NCBI RefSeq assembly: GCF_000428725.1
Contig: NZ_AUAM01000012.1
Span: 62,001-126,000, forward strand
Reading direction: 5' to 3'
Length of the DNA: 64,000 bases
Source of the DNA: Psychromonas aquimarina ATCC BAA-1526
GTDB lineage: Bacteria; Pseudomonadota; Gammaproteobacteria; Enterobacterales; Psychromonadaceae
The notes beneath the pieces are model-generated. The model had not been told where the DNA came from and searched no databases. It was given only the letters and a program-made list of their open reading frames with translations. The translations under genes were made by a program, and so were the position numbers. How positions within the stretch are numbered: the first letter of the stretch is position 1; each line of letters begins with the position of its first letter. Shown here piece by piece: positions 25,965 through 35,236 of the stretch.

Positions 25965-26275
25965 AATCTCCCCTTTAACGTACTTTACCCGTTATAAACG
26001 GACTGAACTGTAGATCTAAACAGCCAGCCTTTTTCATCCTGAACAAAAACCACAATAGCATCATTTCAGAAACATATATTTGAACTTCTCAACAGTCTAT
26101 AAGGTTAATTTGATGAATTAATATAACAATTTGAATTTAAAAGGGAGTTTAACAAAAGTAAAGCAGGATTATCTCTTAGCGTATAGAGAGACTGGACAAG
26201 ATAGAATTAACCTGTAAAAAATTGAGCGAGACAGATAACACACTGAAAAATTTATTCCCTGTGTTATCAATCCAA
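25965..26275. other. 311-base intergenic region
   Basis: It lies between the wecB gene end and the lipoprotein gene start, both minus strand. An inverted repeat GATAACAC / GTGTTATC (26234-26268, 19-base loop) follows the wecB stop codon but has no T-tract. Otherwise nothing but the lipoprotein promoter is expected. Confidence 0.5.
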
Positions 26276-27400
26276 TTACTCACCATTAACTAACTTTTTT
26301 ACGATCCGGCTGCAGGCTAAACCATCACCGTAAGGGTTATGTGATTTTGCCATCTGCTGATATAAATTATTATCAGACAGCAGCTCTAAAGCGGTAGTGG
26401 TGATTTTATCAATATCAGTACCGACCAGCTTAACCGTTCCCGCTTCTACCGCTTCCGGACGCTCAGTGGTATCGCGCATCACTAAAACAGGTTTACCCAG
26501 CGACGGCGCCTCTTCCTGCACGCCGCCTGAATCAGTAATAATTAAATAACTGCGGTTCATTAAATACACAAAGGGCAGGTAGTCTAGAGGTTCTATTAAA
26601 AAGATATTATCCAAGCCTGACAAAATTCTATTTACCGGCTCACGTACATTAGGATTCAAATGCATAGGGTATAATATCTGCACATCCGGCCGCGATTCAG
26701 CAATATTTGCTAACGCTTGACAGATCCGCTCAAACCCTCCGCCGAAGCTTTCCCGCCTATGGCCGGTGACTAAAATTAAATTTTTGCCCTTATCTAAAAA
26801 CGAGAATTTTTGCTCAAGTTCGTTACTTAATGATGCATCATGATCCAGCTTAGCTTTAACCCATAAAAGCGCATCAATCACCGTATTGCCTGTTACCGTA
26901 ATACGTGCTTCAGGTACCAGCTCTTTGATTAAGTTGTCTTTTGCTCCTTGAGTCGGCGCAAAGTTGTATTGAGTAAGTACCCCGGTTAATTTTCTATTAG
27001 CCTCTTCAGGCCAGGGAGAGTAGAGGTTACCGGTGCGCAGTCCAGCTTCTATATGGCCGATTTTGATCTGCTTATAAAATGCGGCTAAAGAGGCCGAAAA
27101 AGTGGTAGTAGTATCACCGTGCACCAGTACAATATCCGGCTTAAAATCATCTAATACTTCTTTTAAACCATTTAATATATTAGCAGTGACATCAAACAGA
27201 TCCTGCCCCGGTTTCATTATATTTAAGTCGTAGTCCGGTATGATTTCAAATAAATTTAAGACCTGATCTAACATCTCTCTATGCTGTGCTGTTACACAGA
27301 CTCTGCTGATTAAATTATTTTGTTCAGATAATTTATGTACCAGTGGAGCCATTTTAATCGCTTCAGGACGAGTACCAAATACAGTTAAAATTTTTTTCAT
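26276..27400 (-). CDS. wecB: UDP-N-acetylglucosamine 2-epimerase (non-hydrolysing)
   Basis: It interconverts UDP-GlcNAc and UDP-ManNAc, the precursor of ManNAc-containing envelope polysaccharides. The 374 residues match the family length. Motifs: [16 protein letters not shown] at the N-terminus, [45 protein letters not shown] (UDP-binding) and [20 protein letters not shown]. Catalytic Asp, Glu and His of the GT-B fold are all in these blocks. GGGGTAAAT precedes the ATG. It is odd that no other polysaccharide gene (wecC, glycosyltransferase, flippase) adjoins it; this copy is isolated. Confidence 0.97.
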   Translation of the reverse strand: MKKILTVFGTRPEAIKMAPLVHKLSEQNNLISRVCVTAQHREMLDQVLNLFEIIPDYDLNIMKPGQDLFDVTANILNGLKEVLDDFKPDIVLVHGDTTTTFSASLAAFYKQIKIGHIEAGLRTGNLYSPWPEEANRKLTGVLTQYNFAPTQGAKDNLIKELVPEARITVTGNTVIDALLWVKAKLDHDASLSNELEQKFSFLDKGKNLILVTGHRRESFGGGFERICQALANIAESRPDVQILYPMHLNPNVREPVNRILSGLDNIFLIEPLDYLPFVYLMNRSYLIITDSGGVQEEAPSLGKPVLVMRDTTERPEAVEAGTVKLVGTDIDKITTTALELLSDNNLYQQMAKSHNPYGDGLACSRIVKKLVNGE

Positions 27401-27739
27401 ATTTACCCCAGAAAAACAGATCGTAAATTCATAGAATAAGTGTCTAACTAGAACTGCTGGAAAAGATATGTTTGAGTACTTTTCTCCGCCGGGAGATGCA
27501 GTAATTAAAGCATATAATCCAATAAGCTGCGAACCACAAGAGAAGATTTAACACAAAGTAAACAGCGTTCAGTTAAATAAACTCAGCTGCATGGCTGAGT
27601 ACAGCTGCAGAAGATGATCTAAAAAAACAGAGCGGTTTTATAAAACAGACCTTAAAGAGTCTGATCTATTGTCTTTTCTCTCTTATTCCGGCGAATGTAT
27701 TACACTTGCTTAAAATCATGCAGCACAATGGGAGAAAAA
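27401..27739. other. 339-base divergent intergenic region
   Basis: Between wecB (minus) and the glutathione transferase gene (plus). Short repeats of CAGCTGCA around 27585-27612 can fold weakly. No gene was found; it should contain two promoters. Confidence 0.45.
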
Positions 27740-28333
27740 ATGTACCAACTCAGCCTAACCTATTTTGATATCGCCGCCGGCCGCGCAGAGCCGGCCAGAC
27801 TTGCTATGCATATCGGCAGTATCCCCTTCGAAGATATCCGTTTTCCCTTCTCCCAGTTTGCCGAAGTTAAAAAGAAGACCCCGTTAAATCAGGTACCGGT
27901 GCTGACCATAGACGGCAGACAGATAACCCAGTGCAACAGCATCAACCGTTTTATCGGCAAATTAGCCGGGCTCTACCCGGAAGATAACTTTCAGGCAATG
28001 CTCTGCGATGAAATCATGAGTGCTCTGGAAGATGCAGTCAATAAACTGATGCCGACCTTCCATTTACCCGAAAAAGAGATGAAAAATGCCCGGGAGGCTT
28101 TAGCCGCAGGACCATTTACACTTTACCTGCAGCGCAATGGCGGAACATATTTTGCAGATAACCGCCTGACTATGGCGGATTTAAAAGTGTTCGAATGGGT
28201 GCGTACCCTTAACTCCGGGTTTCTGGATCATATCCCCGCCACGCTGGTTGAAAACACCGCTCCGCTGCTGAATGAGCATATGCAGCGCATTGCACAAATT
28301 CCGGCTGTTGCTGAGTATTACGCTAAAGGCTGA
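27740..28333 (+). CDS. Glutathione S-transferase family protein (sigma-like)
   Basis: Start taken at the ATG 27740 behind GGGAGAAAAA; a longer frame exists upstream but lacks a site. The 197-residue protein begins YQLSLTYFDIAAGRAEPARL, which closely follows the sigma/alpha-type GST N-terminus, with Tyr for glutathione activation and the A-G-R-A-E-x-x-R motif. The thioredoxin-fold signature is NQVPVLTIDGRQITQCNSI, with Cys-Asn-Ser where most have Gln-Ser. The C-terminal helical domain includes FADNRLTMADLKVFEW (N-capping box and hydrophobic staple). The enzyme would conjugate or isomerise with glutathione in the cytoplasm; substrate not known. A terminator follows. Confidence 0.93.
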   Translation: MYQLSLTYFDIAAGRAEPARLAMHIGSIPFEDIRFPFSQFAEVKKKTPLNQVPVLTIDGRQITQCNSINRFIGKLAGLYPEDNFQAMLCDEIMSALEDAVNKLMPTFHLPEKEMKNAREALAAGPFTLYLQRNGGTYFADNRLTMADLKVFEWVRTLNSGFLDHIPATLVENTAPLLNEHMQRIAQIPAVAEYYAKG

Positions 28334-28353
28334 AAACTTCAGAGACTGCTTTG

Positions 28354-28393
28354 AAGGACACTTATATTATTCAATAGAGCAAGTGTCCTTTTT
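28354..28393 (+). terminator. Intrinsic terminator
   Basis: AAGGACACTT (28354-28363) pairs with AAGTGTCCTT (28381-28390) and is followed by T residues. It lies 20 bases after the glutathione transferase stop codon. Confidence 0.85.
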
Positions 28394-28492
28394 GGTTATG
28401 ATGATTTAAATAACTCACTTTTACTTTGTAATTATTTGGGTGTTTTCAGACCACATCGAAGTATGAACCCAATACATTTAGTCAGTCACTTG

Positions 28493-28915
28493 TTACGCGC
28501 AGTCTTTTAATAAAATATGCTCCTTATCCAATGTGTTCTGCAGCTTTTCTTTCGCCTCTGCAGCAGTGCAGACTAAAAGCTGAGTTTCGTCTGCCCCCCA
28601 GCGCTGAAAGGTTACTTGATAATCTTCTCCAGCAATATTTAGATTTACAATCAATGTATCATCTGAAGGATCATTATCGTACTCGGACAAAGTCACACCG
28701 TTATCTGCAGCGAAACCTTTCGCCGAATTAAAATACAACCAATCTAGAATAACTTTTTCTCTTTTTAAATCAATAGACTGTATTATCTCATCCAATATGA
28801 CTTTATCTCTTTGCCGTTTTTTAGTTGCAATCAGGTAAATAATATATCCAATCGTAATAAACCAGAAAAACGGTAAAAAAACAGATATTGCTATTAGAAT
28901 TATTATTGTTAACAT
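28493..28915 (-). CDS. Small membrane-anchored protein, 140 residues, unknown
   Basis: One long hydrophobic N-terminal stretch (about 1-30, IIILIAISVFLPFFWFITIG and following) probably crosses the membrane once or twice. It is followed by a soluble domain of about 105 residues with a mixed charge pattern (LDWLYFNSAKGFAADNGVTL, VNLNIAGEDYQVTFQRWG). The ribosome site is AGGACC. No family recognised. It is a single gene between the glutathione transferase (plus) and the very large membrane-protein gene (minus). Confidence 0.75.
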   Translation of the reverse strand: MLTIIILIAISVFLPFFWFITIGYIIYLIATKKRQRDKVILDEIIQSIDLKREKVILDWLYFNSAKGFAADNGVTLSEYDNDPSDDTLIVNLNIAGEDYQVTFQRWGADETQLLVCTAAEAKEKLQNTLDKEHILLKDCA

Positions 28916-29164
28916 CTATAGGTCCTTCTATATACAGTTAATATATAACAATGTGTTAGACAGCAGGCTTATTAATAAGCACTGTAATTGTCAAATCATT
29001 CTGATTATAGCAAACAAATGTGAATCTAATGCGTATTAATTACCTAAAAATAATTAAAATAATATATACGCCTGCTAAAACGTTTTAAATCGCAAATATT
29101 AACACCTTATATTCTTTTAAATCATATATTTAAGCAAAATGGCATTACTGCAGATAAAAAACAA

Positions 29165-29187
29165 AAAATCCCGCTAAGCAGGATTTT
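29165..29187 (-). terminator. Intrinsic terminator of the large membrane-protein gene
   Basis: AAAATCC / GGATTTT with an inner CGC/GC pairing, followed on the minus strand by an A/T-rich tract (TTTTTTGT), begins 22 bases after the stop codon. Confidence 0.7.
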
Positions 29188-29208
29188 CATTCTGTGTCTA
29201 AGCACTTC

Positions 29209-32200
29209 TTAAGTCTCTTTATTACCCCCTTGCGCCTCCGTCTGCTGTTTTTTCCTGCCCGCTGACTTTTTCGGTTTAGATATCCAGACACCGTGGCGAG
29301 AATAACCAGCAAACCACCATTTACCCCAGCCGATTAAGCGGGTTGCTATCCATAAAGACCAGGTCAGCATCACCAGACGATAAAACCAGATCGGCAGACT
29401 GAACACAGTGACAACCGGTAGATGACCCTCTGTGACTTTATCCTGAAAAAACTTAAAATAATGTCCGTAGCTGCCGTTGCCCGTGACCTGCATTTCCGGT
29501 GTTGATAACAGCCCTATCGGAATCGACACCAGCAGAGAAATCACACAAATCACTGTCAAAGCCAGCAGGCTCAGCTGCAGACAATTAAACTGCCAGCGCT
29601 TCATGGCAGCCGGCTCCACAAACTGACTGCGCAATGCGCTCACAAAAAAGAACAGCGCAGTCAGCAAAACTCCATAGCTGTTAACAGTTGAAAAACCGAG
29701 ACCTAATAAAACCCAGCCGGGTGTACCTATCGGCATACTCAGCTGCAGTTTCCGGGCAATAAGCGGCAGGACTAGCGCGCCGATTAAGATAACAAAGAGT
29801 ATTCCCCAATATAACATCGAAGCCCCCAGTGACGGGCCGTTGAGGTAGATTAACCAGCGGTCGCGGCTAAGGTGGTACTCGATATTAATATTAACGGTTT
29901 TACCCGGCAGTTTTATTTCAGCACTGCTGTTACTCCAGCTTAATTGTGCACGCTTTTCAAACTGCAGCTCAATCTGCTGCTCACCGGGGTGAAGCTGTAC
30001 AATAGCGCGGTTTCCGCTGTTAATACTCATTTTTCGTCCGTCATGCAGCAGCGAATTAATTCTGGATCCTTCAGCCAGGATGATTTCGTAAGCAGTGCCC
30101 TGACTGGCTCTCACTCTAAGCTTGAGGGTAGACTTTTGTACATTTTTACCGGGCTGCTGGATTAACGCTGCCGTTTCCGTGGTAAAGACTTCTCCAGCCA
30201 CACCATCCGGACGTTTTACATGGATATCAAGGGACTCTCCCGGCCATGGTTTCCACACTGGCTGAAGCTGACCACTGTTGATATCCGATTTGAGCGGTTT
30301 GATACCGGTAAATTTTACGTTCCAGATAGAGGAAGGGATCAATGTCCAGGTTTCTGAATAGGAAGGATTATCCTGCGCCGTAAGAGTGATGATTTCAGCC
30401 GGCGGCAGTGCCGACTGCCAGCTGATCATACGCTGCTTTTTCGGGATCTGGACATTGACACTGCCGTTTTCATTAACCGGATAAGCAGACAGTACCTGCT
30501 CGCCTTCTAATAAAGTAATATTGAATGAGGCGGCATCAACAGTCGGTGCCAGTTTCTCTACGCGGGTCAGCATGCGCCACTCTTTACCAAGGGTTATACG
30601 GCGGTGTACAAGAGCGTATGATTTCACCGGCAGCGGGGCCAGCGTATTGCTGTCCTGGCGGGCAAGAGCCTCTTTCGAGGTAAGTCCGATATTGTTATTA
30701 ACGACCACCCCTTTACGGATACCGTCGATTAACCAAAACGGCGCATTAACCCTGAAATTATGAATATTGTGCGGCAGGTTAATGGATATCTGTTCATTTT
30801 TTACCTGCCCTGACATGATGACTGAATGCCTGCCTTTAGTCACAAATATTCTCAAACCACCTTTAGACTTTCTAAGCACCGCCGGCTTATTATCAAGCAG
30901 GATCTTTTCAGCCAGCCAGGCATCACCCGCAGAAGGTAACGGCATGGCAATATCAGCATCGGCAGAGATCTCAAAGGTCAAGCTTAGACGATTATCTTTC
31001 ACCATCAGCAGGCCGTTATCCAGTGATAGACAGGACGGCAGACAAGGCGGTGCTTTCAGCAGCCGGCTTTCATATTCATTAAGCAGATATTCAGGCGGAT
31101 AACCGTTTGCTTCAGGCAGCCGGTCTGCAGCATCCGCACGCTGCGGCGAAATCAAGATCAGCACAGTTAATAACGGCAGCAGCACCGCGCTAAGTACTGT
31201 GGATGCACTGCTTGTACCGTTATTTTCGGGTTTATCTTTTTTAAACTTTCCAACCTTTAACAGTCTGCGCAGCATAACTGCTCCGGTAAAACCAATAAGT
31301 ACAGCATTAATTATCCGCCACAGAGCCGTTAACAGCGGAGAAGAGAGCAGCAGGCTGATCTGCTGATCTGCAGTCACTGTGCCCGAGGAGTTAATATATA
31401 AGGCGTTCCAGAACCATGTAGGAATGCCCGGCCCCGTCTGCACGCGGTCATTGTCCCCCACCTGGTATAGGTTCTGCCCGGCTTTACGCTCACTCTGTGA
31501 ATAAATATCACGCCTGCTCTCCTGCTCACGTCTAACCTGTTTCTCGCGCAGCCCCTCTTTTTTACTTCTAGCAGTAACAGCCTCATCCATCTCCATCATC
31601 AGCACTTCTGCCGGAGCAGCATTCTGCTGATACAGCGGCGTACTTACCTGATAACTGCTAATGCTGTGTTTTTCCAGTGCCGGATATATAGCCAGACGCA
31701 GCGAACTGATAGTGAAAGCGATAAAGGCCAGTACCAGAGCGGCAGCCGGCAGCAGAGCCATTCTGCTCAGCCATACTTTATGCCTGCCCAGCGGTAGTCC
31801 GATAATAGCGATAAAGGCCAGTAGAGTTGCCCAGAGGGCATTCGGTGCCTGCTCTTCATGAAAAGTAAACACTAAGGTCAGCGCCATCAGCAGCGCCCCT
31901 TTAACACCGAGCAGCTTTCTGGCGGCAGCAGTCAAAATCATCAGCCAGAAGATATCCCATAAATTCCACTTCTGCACCCATGTGCCGCTGATGCCGTCAA
32001 CACCGCCGGCGTGAACTGCGCGCCAGCCGGGAGGAAGATGAATTGCCGCCGTTAATTTTTCGGCATCTGTCTGCCAGCCCACAGCATTGATATTACTGAC
32101 CGAGGGGATAGAACTGACAGCCTGCAGATTAATTTTCGGACTGCGTATTTCCACCCCCTGATTATCTTCAAAGCGGGTAATTAATACCGGGGTTTGATTA

Positions 32201-33366
32201 ACCGACGCCCGTCCTAACTGCATGCTTTCGGCTGCATCTAAACGCCAGCCTTGATGCATTCTGCCGCTGACATTGTCTTTAACGATAGCGTCCTCTCCAT
32301 CAAAGGAGAGCCAGATCTGCCGATCTATATTAATACTGTTATGGTGTGCATCGCTGTCCCCGCGGGTAGTCGTCTCAAGCTGCAGTGTATCACCCTTTTC
32401 AAGACGGTAAGTAGGATAGGATTTCCATTGCGCAGGTACATCAACCAGTGACGTATCAATACTTTTAACACCGCTTATTTTAACTTCCCGGATACGGGGA
32501 TCAGCAATAAAAGAAAAATACTCATACTGCGGCCACTGCGCAGAAACTTTGCTGGTAGAAACGGCAGTACGGTTGTCTGTAAAACGCCCTGCCACTGTTA
32601 TCGTATGTATTCCCGGTTTCACCTGCACCCGCAGCATACCGTCTTCTTCTAATCTCGCCGGCAAAGACGAGCGCAGAGAGACCGTCCTGCTGCCTGCAAT
32701 TGAAACCTGCCCAATAGTTATTTCACGGGATTTGCCGCTGACAAACAGTTTTATAATAGTGGTTAAAGAGATCGGAACCGCATCTTTTACTGCCCGATAG
32801 ACCTGAATTTTCAGCGTGTTTTTATCATTAAGCTGCGCTTCTTTTTTGTGCGCAGATAAAATAAGCCGTCCGTTGTTAATACTGGTCGGCAGCACTTTTT
32901 TGTTGATCAATACTTTTACTAAAGCAATACTCTCGGGCAGCACAATAGCTGGTGGAATTTCCTGCCACAGGAACCTGCCGCGAATTATATTAGCTCCCTT
33001 ATTGAGGTGCAGTCTTGGTGTGCCGTTGTGATCAATAGCATCGGCCGGCTGCTGATTAACGCTTAAATCGGTCGGCCAGTTAAGTTTACTGCCGGGCAAA
33101 TTAAGCAGAGCATCTTTAGAGAGTACCTGCACCGACATTTCGAACAGCATACCGTCATCCACTATCCTGCCGACAAACTCTCCGGGCCAGCTGCAGACCT
33201 TTTGTTTCTTAGCGGAGATAAGCCAGGGACAATCTAAATCCGGATGGCGATCTGCCACCCACTGCTCCCACGAAGCGCCAGTATCCGTTTGTTGTGAATA
33301 GCTCGGCAGGCTCAATAGACAACCGAGCAGCGTAAACAGCATGATCATTATACGTTTAAGCAGCAT
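29209..33366 (-). CDS. Very large exported membrane protein, 1385 residues, unknown function
   Basis: The start at 33364-33366 follows AAGGAATTTCT; the open frame extends 53 codons upstream without a site. A signal peptide (MIMLFTLLGCLLSLPSYS) is followed by SWEQWVADRHPDLDCPW, typical of a conserved family of about 1400 residues found in many proteobacteria. Two large beta-rich periplasmic parts (about 20-460 and 740-1165) alternate with membrane helices: a cluster at about 465-570, single ones near 680 and 725, and four or five at about 1175-1345. The basic C-terminal tail is cytoplasmic. Many repeats of the pattern 'G-x-H-x-I/V' within strands (KGRHSVIMSGQV, PGIHTITVAGRF, KGANIIRGRFLW) suggest duplicated beta-sandwich domains. 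No enzyme motif was recognised. Confidence 0.88.
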   Translation of the reverse strand: MLLKRIMIMLFTLLGCLLSLPSYSQQTDTGASWEQWVADRHPDLDCPWLISAKKQKVCSWPGEFVGRIVDDGMLFEMSVQVLSKDALLNLPGSKLNWPTDLSVNQQPADAIDHNGTPRLHLNKGANIIRGRFLWQEIPPAIVLPESIALVKVLINKKVLPTSINNGRLILSAHKKEAQLNDKNTLKIQVYRAVKDAVPISLTTIIKLFVSGKSREITIGQVSIAGSRTVSLRSSLPARLEEDGMLRVQVKPGIHTITVAGRFTDNRTAVSTSKVSAQWPQYEYFSFIADPRIREVKISGVKSIDTSLVDVPAQWKSYPTYRLEKGDTLQLETTTRGDSDAHHNSINIDRQIWLSFDGEDAIVKDNVSGRMHQGWRLDAAESMQLGRASVNQTPVLITRFEDNQGVEIRSPKINLQAVSSIPSVSNINAVGWQTDAEKLTAAIHLPPGWRAVHAGGVDGISGTWVQKWNLWDIFWLMILTAAARKLLGVKGALLMALTLVFTFHEEQAPNALWATLLAFIAIIGLPLGRHKVWLSRMALLPAAALVLAFIAFTISSLRLAIYPALEKHSISSYQVSTPLYQQNAAPAEVLMMEMDEAVTARSKKEGLREKQVRREQESRRDIYSQSERKAGQNLYQVGDNDRVQTGPGIPTWFWNALYINSSGTVTADQQISLLLSSPLLTALWRIINAVLIGFTGAVMLRRLLKVGKFKKDKPENNGTSSASTVLSAVLLPLLTVLILISPQRADAADRLPEANGYPPEYLLNEYESRLLKAPPCLPSCLSLDNGLLMVKDNRLSLTFEISADADIAMPLPSAGDAWLAEKILLDNKPAVLRKSKGGLRIFVTKGRHSVIMSGQVKNEQISINLPHNIHNFRVNAPFWLIDGIRKGVVVNNNIGLTSKEALARQDSNTLAPLPVKSYALVHRRITLGKEWRMLTRVEKLAPTVDAASFNITLLEGEQVLSAYPVNENGSVNVQIPKKQRMISWQSALPPAEIITLTAQDNPSYSETWTLIPSSIWNVKFTGIKPLKSDINSGQLQPVWKPWPGESLDIHVKRPDGVAGEVFTTETAALIQQPGKNVQKSTLKLRVRASQGTAYEIILAEGSRINSLLHDGRKMSINSGNRAIVQLHPGEQQIELQFEKRAQLSWSNSSAEIKLPGKTVNINIEYHLSRDRWLIYLNGPSLGASMLYWGILFVILIGALVLPLIARKLQLSMPIGTPGWVLLGLGFSTVNSYGVLLTALFFFVSALRSQFVEPAAMKRWQFNCLQLSLLALTVICVISLLVSIPIGLLSTPEMQVTGNGSYGHYFKFFQDKVTEGHLPVVTVFSLPIWFYRLVMLTWSLWIATRLIGWGKWWFAGYSRHGVWISKPKKSAGRKKQQTEAQGGNKET

Positions 33367-33650
33367 TAGAAATTCCTTCTTGGACACCAGCAACAGATAA
33401 AGAATAGAACATAACCAATTGATTTTTAGTTGTCGTTTAGTTTTATAGTGATAAAAGTGAGGCAGCGCTGAATTTAGAGTGCACTGATATTTAAGTACTG
33501 TGGGAAAGAAGTTACAACAATGCACTAAAAGAATGGTTAATCATCTGCAAATGCACTGAATTTGGGTTTAGCGGCTAACTAGCTTATCATGTTCGCTTAG
33601 CAGAAATCGTACTACGTGCTTAAAGGCTTTTCAGCCGATGGAGATAAACA

Positions 33651-34334
33651 ATGAAATACAAATGGATCCTGTTTGATGCTGATGAAACCTTGTTTCACTT
33701 TGATGCCTTTAAAGGGCTGCAGTTAATGTTTTCACGTTATGATATTGATTTTACCCGTCGTGATTACGAGGAGTATCAGGTTACTAATAAACCTCTATGG
33801 GTCGACTACCAGGACGGTACGATTACTGCTAAGCAGCTGCAGAATATTCGTTTTGAGGCATGGGCGGAAAAGCTCAAGGTAAAAACACAGACATTAAACA
33901 GCGCCTTTCTGGAAGCAATGGCCGATATCTGCTCTCCACTGCCTGGAGCTAAAGAACTGCTCGCCTCACTGCACGGCAAAGTCAAGATGGGCATTATTAC
34001 CAATGGTTTTACCGAACTTCAGGAGATCCGTTTAAAACGGACCGGTTTTAGTGAATACTTTGATTCATTGATTATCTCTGAGCAGGTCGGTATTGCTAAA
34101 CCGCACCCGGGTATTTTCGAACATGCACTTGTCAGTATCGGACAACCGCAGAAGCATCATGTACTGATGGTTGGTGATAACCCTCACTCTGATATATTAG
34201 GCGGTTTAAATGCCGGGCTCGATACCTGCTGGTTAAATGTGAAAGGACTGGAAAATCCGGTAGACATTACACCGCATTATCAGGTCAGCTCCTTAAATGA
34301 GCTGCAGGCGCTGCTTGAACAGCAGAATAAGTAA
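33651..34334 (+). CDS. yjjG: Pyrimidine 5'-nucleotidase YjjG (HAD family)
   Basis: It dephosphorylates (d)UMP, dTMP and non-canonical pyrimidine nucleotides, acting as a house-cleaning phosphatase. HAD motif I is WILFDADETLFHFD, with nucleophile Asp9 and Asp11. Motif II is IITNGFTELQ, motif III the Lys of GIAKPHPGIF, and motif IV VLMVGDNPHSDILGG. The cap sequence NKPLWVDYQDGTIT is nearly that of E. coli YjjG, and the 227 residues match. GGAGATAAACA precedes the ATG. Single-gene unit with a terminator. Confidence 0.96.
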   Translation: MKYKWILFDADETLFHFDAFKGLQLMFSRYDIDFTRRDYEEYQVTNKPLWVDYQDGTITAKQLQNIRFEAWAEKLKVKTQTLNSAFLEAMADICSPLPGAKELLASLHGKVKMGIITNGFTELQEIRLKRTGFSEYFDSLIISEQVGIAKPHPGIFEHALVSIGQPQKHHVLMVGDNPHSDILGGLNAGLDTCWLNVKGLENPVDITPHYQVSSLNELQALLEQQNK

Positions 34335-34358
34335 AACAGTTAAAAGCATCAGCTTTAT

Positions 34359-34380
34359 GCGGACTCGGTCCGCTTTCATT
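34359..34380. terminator. Intrinsic terminator after yjjG
   Basis: GCGGAC / GTCCGC with a TCG loop followed by TTTCATTTTTT. The tail runs into the end of the convergent gene, whose last codons are part of the T-tract. Confidence 0.85.
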
Positions 34381-34930
34381 TTTTAATCATTTCTATAAGC
34401 GCATACTTTTCAGAAAGCCCCTTTTTAACCCGGCAGTTAATAATCTGTGTTAAGTTATTAACTTTCCAGGTACCCTTTACATAAAGGAAATCCCTTTTTT
34501 CCCAGTGCTCTGCCTGCCAGTTGTAAAGAGGCAGACCTTTTTCAACGTACTGCTGCGCAGATCTGTTTTTACACCAGGCAACTAATTCTTCACTTTTATT
34601 GACTGGAGTATGGTCCTCATAACTGCTGAGCGGCAGAGTCTGTGACTGTGTTTCTATAAATGCATATTTTTCCGGAGCGCCTTTTAAAATTCGGCAGTTT
34701 ACATGCTGTTTTTTATGGTCCGCTTTCCATTGCCCTTTGACGTTCAAAACACTGCCTTCAATCCACCCGGAAGAGGTCCAGTTATAGGGTTTCATATCTT
34801 TACTGATTAAATGCTGTTTTGATATGTTTGCGCACCAGCTTCGCAGCTCAGAAGTATTATTGATTACTACTGGCTGCGCAGCAGCGAAAAAGGGAAATAA
34901 CAAAGCCCCCGTTTTTAGAAATAATTTCAT
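34376..34930 (-). CDS. Secreted protein made of two tandem copies of a ~70-residue domain
   Basis: A signal peptide (KTGALLFPFFAAAQP) precedes two homologous halves (about 22-95 and 103-180). Shared landmarks are ELRSWC / ELVAWC, KPYNW / LPLYNW, VKGQWK / VKGTWK, VNCRILKG / INCRVKKG and EKYAFIE / EKYALIE. Each copy has two Cys (WC and NCR), which likely form a disulphide in the periplasm. GAGGATACA precedes the ATG. I do not recognise the domain. Neighbours (yjjG convergent, M23 peptidase divergent) give no clear hint. Confidence 0.85.
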   Translation of the reverse strand: MKLFLKTGALLFPFFAAAQPVVINNTSELRSWCANISKQHLISKDMKPYNWTSSGWIEGSVLNVKGQWKADHKKQHVNCRILKGAPEKYAFIETQSQTLPLSSYEDHTPVNKSEELVAWCKNRSAQQYVEKGLPLYNWQAEHWEKRDFLYVKGTWKVNNLTQIINCRVKKGLSEKYALIEMIKK

Positions 34931-35236
34931 TGTATCCTCAACTCTTCATATAAAACTCAAGCTAAATGCACTCATTTTTATTTGTAGTTTACAGCTGCTT
35001 AGCGGCACAGAGAAAAAAAACGCAGCTAAAAGCAAATATACTTACAAAACCTGTTCAATAATTAGATCCCGCAGCTGTTTTTTAAAACCGGATGCGAAAA
35101 CTACTGTAAATCTTCAAGCAATACACTATTATTGTCTGCTTGCTTAAATTTGAACCAGGTTTAGCTGACAAAAGTAATGCTGCCTTTATCCATTACCCTG
35201 TTTTGCAAAAAGTATGGCCCAGAACATGTTATTAAT
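34931..35236. other. 306-base divergent intergenic region
   Basis: Between the duplicated-domain gene (minus) and the M23 peptidase gene (plus). A plus-strand open frame spanning it overlaps the minus gene and has no ribosome site. Promoters for both are expected; nothing else is seen. Confidence 0.45.

Noticed and set aside
34824-35147. A 107-codon plus-strand frame before the M23 gene
   Set aside because: Its first third is the antisense of the signal-peptide region of the duplicated-domain gene, and its composition is unlike a protein.
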